From assembly GCF_018687715.1 (NCBI RefSeq), contig NC_056755.1:39985501-40049500 (forward strand): a stretch of DNA of 64,000 nucleotides, given 5' to 3'. Source of the DNA: Carya illinoinensis (Eukaryota > Streptophyta > Magnoliopsida > Fagales > Juglandaceae). The notes under the pieces are model-generated. The model saw nothing but the letters and a program-made list of their open reading frames with translations, did not search any database and was not told the DNA's origin. Position 1 is the first letter of the stretch, and each line of letters begins with the position of its first letter. The translations under genes and the position numbers were made by a program. Below, piece by piece: positions 59,981 through 64,000 of the stretch.

Positions 59981-60120
59981 TTTTATATACAGTTACTTTT
60001 ATATTTTTTTTTATATATTTCACTGATGTGATTGGTTGAATATTAAAAAAAAATTGATGCAGCCAATCACATCAATAGAATGAATTGAAAAATACACAAA
60101 AATGATTATATGTAGTATTA
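59981..60120. mobile_element. MITE, uninterrupted relative of the 52150 element
   Basis: ACAGTTACTTTTATATTTTT ... CACTGATGTGATTGGTTGAA is mirrored by TTGATGCAGCCAATCACATC ... ACACAAAAATGATTATATGT. The arms meet at a short A/T spacer. Confidence 0.65.
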
Positions 60121-60582
60121 ATCTTATGTAAATAATAGTAAAAAAAATAATGAAAAAATATTAAATAATAATAAAAAATATATAAAAAATAATAATAAAA
60201 TAATAAATAATAATGAAATATTTTCATAATACTCTAGTACCTAATCTAGCTCTTAAACATTTAACTTGCATGCTAGTGATGATAATGGGCTAAGCCGTCA
60301 AGAGTTTCAATCCAATTTCCAACATCTCATGCAAAATCGCAACTTTCAAAATTAAGAACCATTTTTTAAATCCATCTAAATCGTATAATCTAAGTTAAAA
60401 GATAAGTTTTAAAATTTAAATCTCATAAATTAAATTATATCATTTAAATAATGCATGGTGTAGAGATTTTAGAATAACATTTATCGGATATAAATAATGC
60501 CAAAATAACGAGGATATTTGCAATGAAAACCATCCATATCAGAAATAGATACTGATTTAAATCATCATGATAAACCACAGAC

Positions 60583-60619
<37 letters not shown>

Positions 60620-61413
60620 CATACATTTTTCTCGTACTGAACACGGAAGAACTGTGATCTCCTTAAATAATGCTAAACTAAAGGAAATGAAGGAAATCCC
60701 TTAATTATTGGACCGAAATAACAACTAGATGTTGCTGGACTGGAGCGGAGTGGATAAGCTATCTATTTAAATTCAAAGCCCGTATTTAAATTCAAAAAGT
60801 CCATATTTGAATTTGAAGCCCATTATCTTGTTAACCATCTAGAATCCCACCCCCACCAAGTGTTTTCCAGCTCATTCCTCAATCAAATCTTGGCCGTCCA
60901 CTTCAACATCACAACTTCAGATTGCCTCCACTGACGACATCGAACTCCGTACGATTTCTTTCCTTCTTCTTCAACCCGAATAAACTCCCCTTTATTTCTT
61001 ATATCTGAATTTCAGCCCTTGCCCCTGGTCATGAACTGAGCTCGGTTCATTACAGAAAATCTCCCAAACACCAACAACGGCGAGTGTCTCCAATAATATC
61101 TCGGCGATGAAACCCTAGTCAAAAAGCAAAATTCCTCCTCGCCTTGCTCAGATTTCCCATCTGTTGTGAGGCTTCATTCATCCCAATTTCCTTTTCTTTT
61201 CCATCGTTTCTAATCATTCGAGGTTTTTTATTTTTATTTTTATTTGATTTTGTTTTCAGATGCAAAACCAATTTCTTTCGACTCTAATAATTACCTCTTG
61301 ATCATTTGCAGAGTCGTAATTTTTTTTTTCTTTCCCTTCTGCCCTTAATTTTCTAGGGTTTTCCTCCATTTCCATTTTCTGTTATTCTTGAAGATTTTGG
61401 GAGGCAATTCAAA
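60121..61413. other. Intergenic DNA and J-protein gene upstream region
   Basis: AT-rich to about 60650, with a run of 34 A at 60585-60618. From 60850 to the start codon the composition is like a promoter and 5' UTR (CT-rich near 61190-61260). No clear TATA box is chosen. Confidence 0.45.
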
Positions 61414-62526
61414 ATGGACGGGAACAAAGATGACGCTTTAAAGTGCTTGAGAATCGGGAAAGAAGCGTTGGAGGGTGGGGATCGAGCACGAGCCCTCAAA
61501 TTCGTCACCAAAGCCCGCCGTCTCGATCCCTCGCTACCCGTGGACGATCTCCTATCGGCGATAGAGAAAGACTCCAATGGAACCGCCGATCGACCGGCCC
61601 AAGACTCTGATGGCCCCGTTAATGGACCATCAGAACCGCCGCCACCTCCAACGAGGTCGTCCGATCAGCCCTCTCTCCGCCATCGGGTTCCATCGGCTGG
61701 GCAGTCTTCGTCTTCAGCATCTTCATCAGCCTCGTTCACGGAAGAGCAAATCGCGATCGTGAGACAGATCAAGAAGAAGAAGGACTACTACGATATTCTG
61801 GGGCTTGAGAGGACTAGTTCAGTTGAAGATGTTCGAAAGTCCTACAGGAAACTCTCTTTGAAGGTCCATCCAGATAAGAACAAGGCCCCTGGTGCCGAGG
61901 AAGCCTTTAAGGCCGTGTCGAAGGCGTTTCAGTGTCTGAGCAACGAGGAAAGTAGGCGCAAGTATGATATTTCCGGGTCGGACGAGCCGGTTTACGAGCG
62001 GCGGGCGGCTCGGCGTGGCGCTCAGCAAGGGTACAATGGGTTTTACGATGCCGATTTTGATGCGGATGAAATCTTTAGGAACTTCTTCTATGGAGGAATG
62101 GCTCCGGCGACAACTCAGTTTCGCGGATTTAGCTTTGGGCCAGGAATGCGGCCTACCGGGGCGGATACCGGGTCTGCTGGTGGGTTCAATGTTAGGATAC
62201 TAATTCAGTTGCTGCCGGTGCTGCTTATTCTGCTTCTTAGCTTTTTCCCATCGTCAGAGCCCATCTACGCCCTATCTCGTTCGTATCCATACGAGTACAG
62301 ATTTACTACGCAAAAGGGTGTCAATTATTATGTTAAGTCGACAAAGTTTGAGCAGGATTACCCATCGGGTACTGCGGAACGTGCGGCCCTTGAAGGGAGG
62401 GTTGAGAGGGAATATTTTTCTATACTGTCGCAGAATTGTCGGCTTGAGATGCAGCGTCGCCAGTGGGGATTTATCCGTGAGACACCTCATTGTGACATGC
62501 TGCAGCGGTTTGAGTCCGTGGCTTGA
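61414..62526 (+). CDS. Membrane-anchored J-protein (DnaJ 49-like, DnaJB12/14 type)
   Basis: A single-exon gene of 370 aa. The N-terminus MDGNKDDALKCLRIGKEALE and the helix after it are typical of this class. A serine/proline-rich linker (about 55-108) follows, then the J domain at about 123-187, beginning DYYDILGLERT, with the H-P-D motif at residues 152-154 in KVHPDKNKAPG. After an arginine- and tyrosine-rich stretch (DEIFRNFFYGG) there is one hydrophobic membrane segment at about 262-280 (ILIQLLPVLLILLLSFF). The DUF1977-type C-terminal domain comes last, with YFSILSQNCRLEMQRRQWGF and TPHCDML. J-proteins recruit Hsp70 and stimulate its ATPase through HPD; this class sits in the ER membrane with the J domain facing the cytosol and works in ER quality control. 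It is intact and more GC-rich than its surroundings. The start is the first ATG, matching the family. Confidence 0.93.
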   Translation: MDGNKDDALKCLRIGKEALEGGDRARALKFVTKARRLDPSLPVDDLLSAIEKDSNGTADRPAQDSDGPVNGPSEPPPPPTRSSDQPSLRHRVPSAGQSSSSASSSASFTEEQIAIVRQIKKKKDYYDILGLERTSSVEDVRKSYRKLSLKVHPDKNKAPGAEEAFKAVSKAFQCLSNEESRRKYDISGSDEPVYERRAARRGAQQGYNGFYDADFDADEIFRNFFYGGMAPATTQFRGFSFGPGMRPTGADTGSAGGFNVRILIQLLPVLLILLLSFFPSSEPIYALSRSYPYEYRFTTQKGVNYYVKSTKFEQDYPSGTAERAALEGRVEREYFSILSQNCRLEMQRRQWGFIRETPHCDMLQRFESVA

Positions 62527-63692
62527 TTGATTGTAGCAATGGTTATTAATTATTCTACCTATGTTTTGTTTTGGATTTACTGTATTATACAGGTTTTGGA
62601 TCACTCTAAAGGAATATTATTTTAGCAAATGCCAAATGAGTTTTTCCATGTCTTGCTAGCCAGAGTATAAGCAGGAAAATCTGGAATAGATATTTCGCTA
62701 GACATGTTTTTGTATGACGAAGTAACAAACTTGATATATCTTTTATTTTATTTTATAAGAGCTAATTTTAATGGTCTACCATTAATGTTGCACGCATGTT
62801 GAGTTGTTTGATTTTGTTATTGAAAGGGGCTTTACACTTCAGTTATACATGATTTTTTTTCTCATAAGCAGGACCTGAACTAGTGATTGCCGCATTGGCA
62901 AATTTATTAGTCGAGATGGATGAACTAGGTGTCCTTGACCTTTTCTCCTTTGATAATAATGTCCTTAATTAGATAGTTTTCGGTAGCTAAACTTGTGGGA
63001 AATTCAAAGAGAGATTCAATTGTTAAATTCTTATGAAGGAATATTTTGACTTGGAGAGTTCTACCACGAGGCTGGTAAAAAGGTTCTGGTGAATTCATTC
63101 AAGGGTTCATGAAATTTGCGAGTTGGTTAGTATTGTTTTTTACCTTTCCTTCCCGTGACCGTGCTTTGGTAAGTTTAACAGCTGCATGATTTGACAGAGA
63201 TTCTAAGATGTGCTTTACTTTCAAGGTGAGTCGGGCGATCAGTCCAACTTTGAAAGGTTAGAGGGGTTTGTTAATAGGCATGATGGTTATAATAATAACA
63301 AATGCAGTTTCTAAACCTGCTATAGTTGGTAGTTAATTTTGGATGAAGTTGAGAACATTGTGGAGCCCAAAATGGGGCTTCACTGATTGTAATGGTATGG
63401 ATATTTCAAGTCCTAGATAAGCTCTTAAAATATATTAGGGGTGGGCAAGAGTACATGCATATACCATAGTTTGATAAGTTCAAGATGGATTCTTCATTTC
63501 TCAATTATGCTACTATAATGGCAGACCTATAATCTCTGCCATTAGATGAGACATTAAAATTACATTAGCTATAAGATGAGCATAGGCTTTCTCAAAGATA
63601 AGTTACAGACCATCCTTGTGCCTGTCTTCGGGTTTAGTTTCCCGCTACCCTTCTACCTATCAAAAAAAAGTTTTCCGCTACCCTTCTACTTA
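62527..63692. other. J-protein 3' UTR and intergenic DNA
   Basis: No further gene is recognised. A duplicated CCGCTACCCTTCTAC with a TATCAAAAAAAAG tail at 63642-63690 looks like a LINE/SINE end. Confidence 0.4.
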
Positions 63693-63884
63693 ATGCATAT
63701 GAAAGCATATGGTTTATGGAATCAGTCGTGGGAGCTGCCGTAGATGTGTGATTGTTTTTTTTTTTTTTATATCCTTGGGTTTATGGATATGCATATGAAA
63801 GCATATGGTTTATGGAATCAGTCGCGGAAGCTGCCATAGATGTGTGATTGTTTTTGTTTGATATCCTTGTGATTGTGTTACCCT
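63693..63884. repeat. 96-bp tandem duplication
   Basis: ATGCATATGAAAGCATATGG begins at 63693 and again at 63789. Both copies continue through GTTTATGGAATCAGTCG, GAAGCTGCC or GGAGCTGCC, and GATGTGTGATTG. They differ mainly in the length of a T run. Confidence 0.8.
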
Positions 63885-64000
63885 TTGGTTTACCCTTAGG
63901 GGCACTTATCATGTATTTTATTTTCTGCTTTGATGAATATATTTTAAATTTGTTTTATCATGATCAGTTCCTAAAAGACAGAAATTTTGTTTAGAGCCAT

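Noticed and set aside
1..64000. CRISPR array, rRNA, bacterial-type operon or defence system
   Set aside because: No regularly spaced repeats, no rRNA sequence; the genes are spliced plant nuclear genes.

Overview
The window is nuclear DNA of a woody eudicot. It is AT-rich, its genes have spliced GT-AG introns, and it is full of microsatellites, MITEs, LINE fragments and decayed Ty1-copia elements. The repeat style (GTTTGG/CTCATCTCAT-type MITEs, LINE tails ending CTTATCAAAA) reminds me of Fagales such as walnut, hickory, chestnut or oak, but that is an impression from memory and not a measured match.

Five single-copy-type genes can be modelled. An early nodulin 93 (ENOD93) gene with four coding exons lies at 5511-6671 (+). 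A small protein with three RanBP2-type zinc fingers lies at 20094-20856 (+). Mediator subunit 17 (MED17), eight coding exons and 660 aa, lies at 39591-44739 (+). An F-box/kelch-repeat protein of the At1g55270 type, with a 9-codon first exon, lies at 55982-58190 (+). An intronless, membrane-anchored J-protein with HPD motif and DUF1977-type C-terminus lies at 61414-62526 (+). A sixth gene, at about 47937-49577 (+), encodes a small multi-pass membrane protein. It keeps its exon-intron layout but appears dead: it carries a 14-bp insertion that is the exact inverted copy of the sequence just upstream, a lost splice acceptor and a 1-nt frameshift.

Between the genes lies transposon territory. At 1.9-4.0 kb a 424-bp tandem duplication is split by a LINE fragment with a 16-bp target-site duplication. 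At 9.0-14.3 kb is a decayed copia element (minus) with both LTR edges, a primer-binding site and a 730-bp insertion flanked by 8-bp duplications. At 14.5-18.9 kb are MITEs, a TRIM-like element and an AT-rich element. At 22.8-23.9 kb is a poly(A)-ended 1.1-kb retroposon with a 15-bp duplication. The interval 24-33 kb is gene-empty, with only faint transposase-like remains. At 33.1-38.4 kb is a second decayed copia (minus), split by a 1.2-kb solo LTR. MED17 introns carry a TRIM fragment, a LINE tail and a MITE. At 45.2-47.1 kb is a very AT-rich repeat, and 51.6-54.2 kb holds an RNase H pseudogene and nested MITEs.

The genes are unrelated housekeeping or regulatory loci (mitochondrial membrane protein, RNA-binding type zinc finger, transcription Mediator, ubiquitin ligase adaptor, ER chaperone partner). 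Nothing suggests an operon or gene cluster. I found no CRISPR array, rRNA, tRNA or biosynthetic cluster. The most interesting signals are mutational and transpositional structures, not a new protein system.
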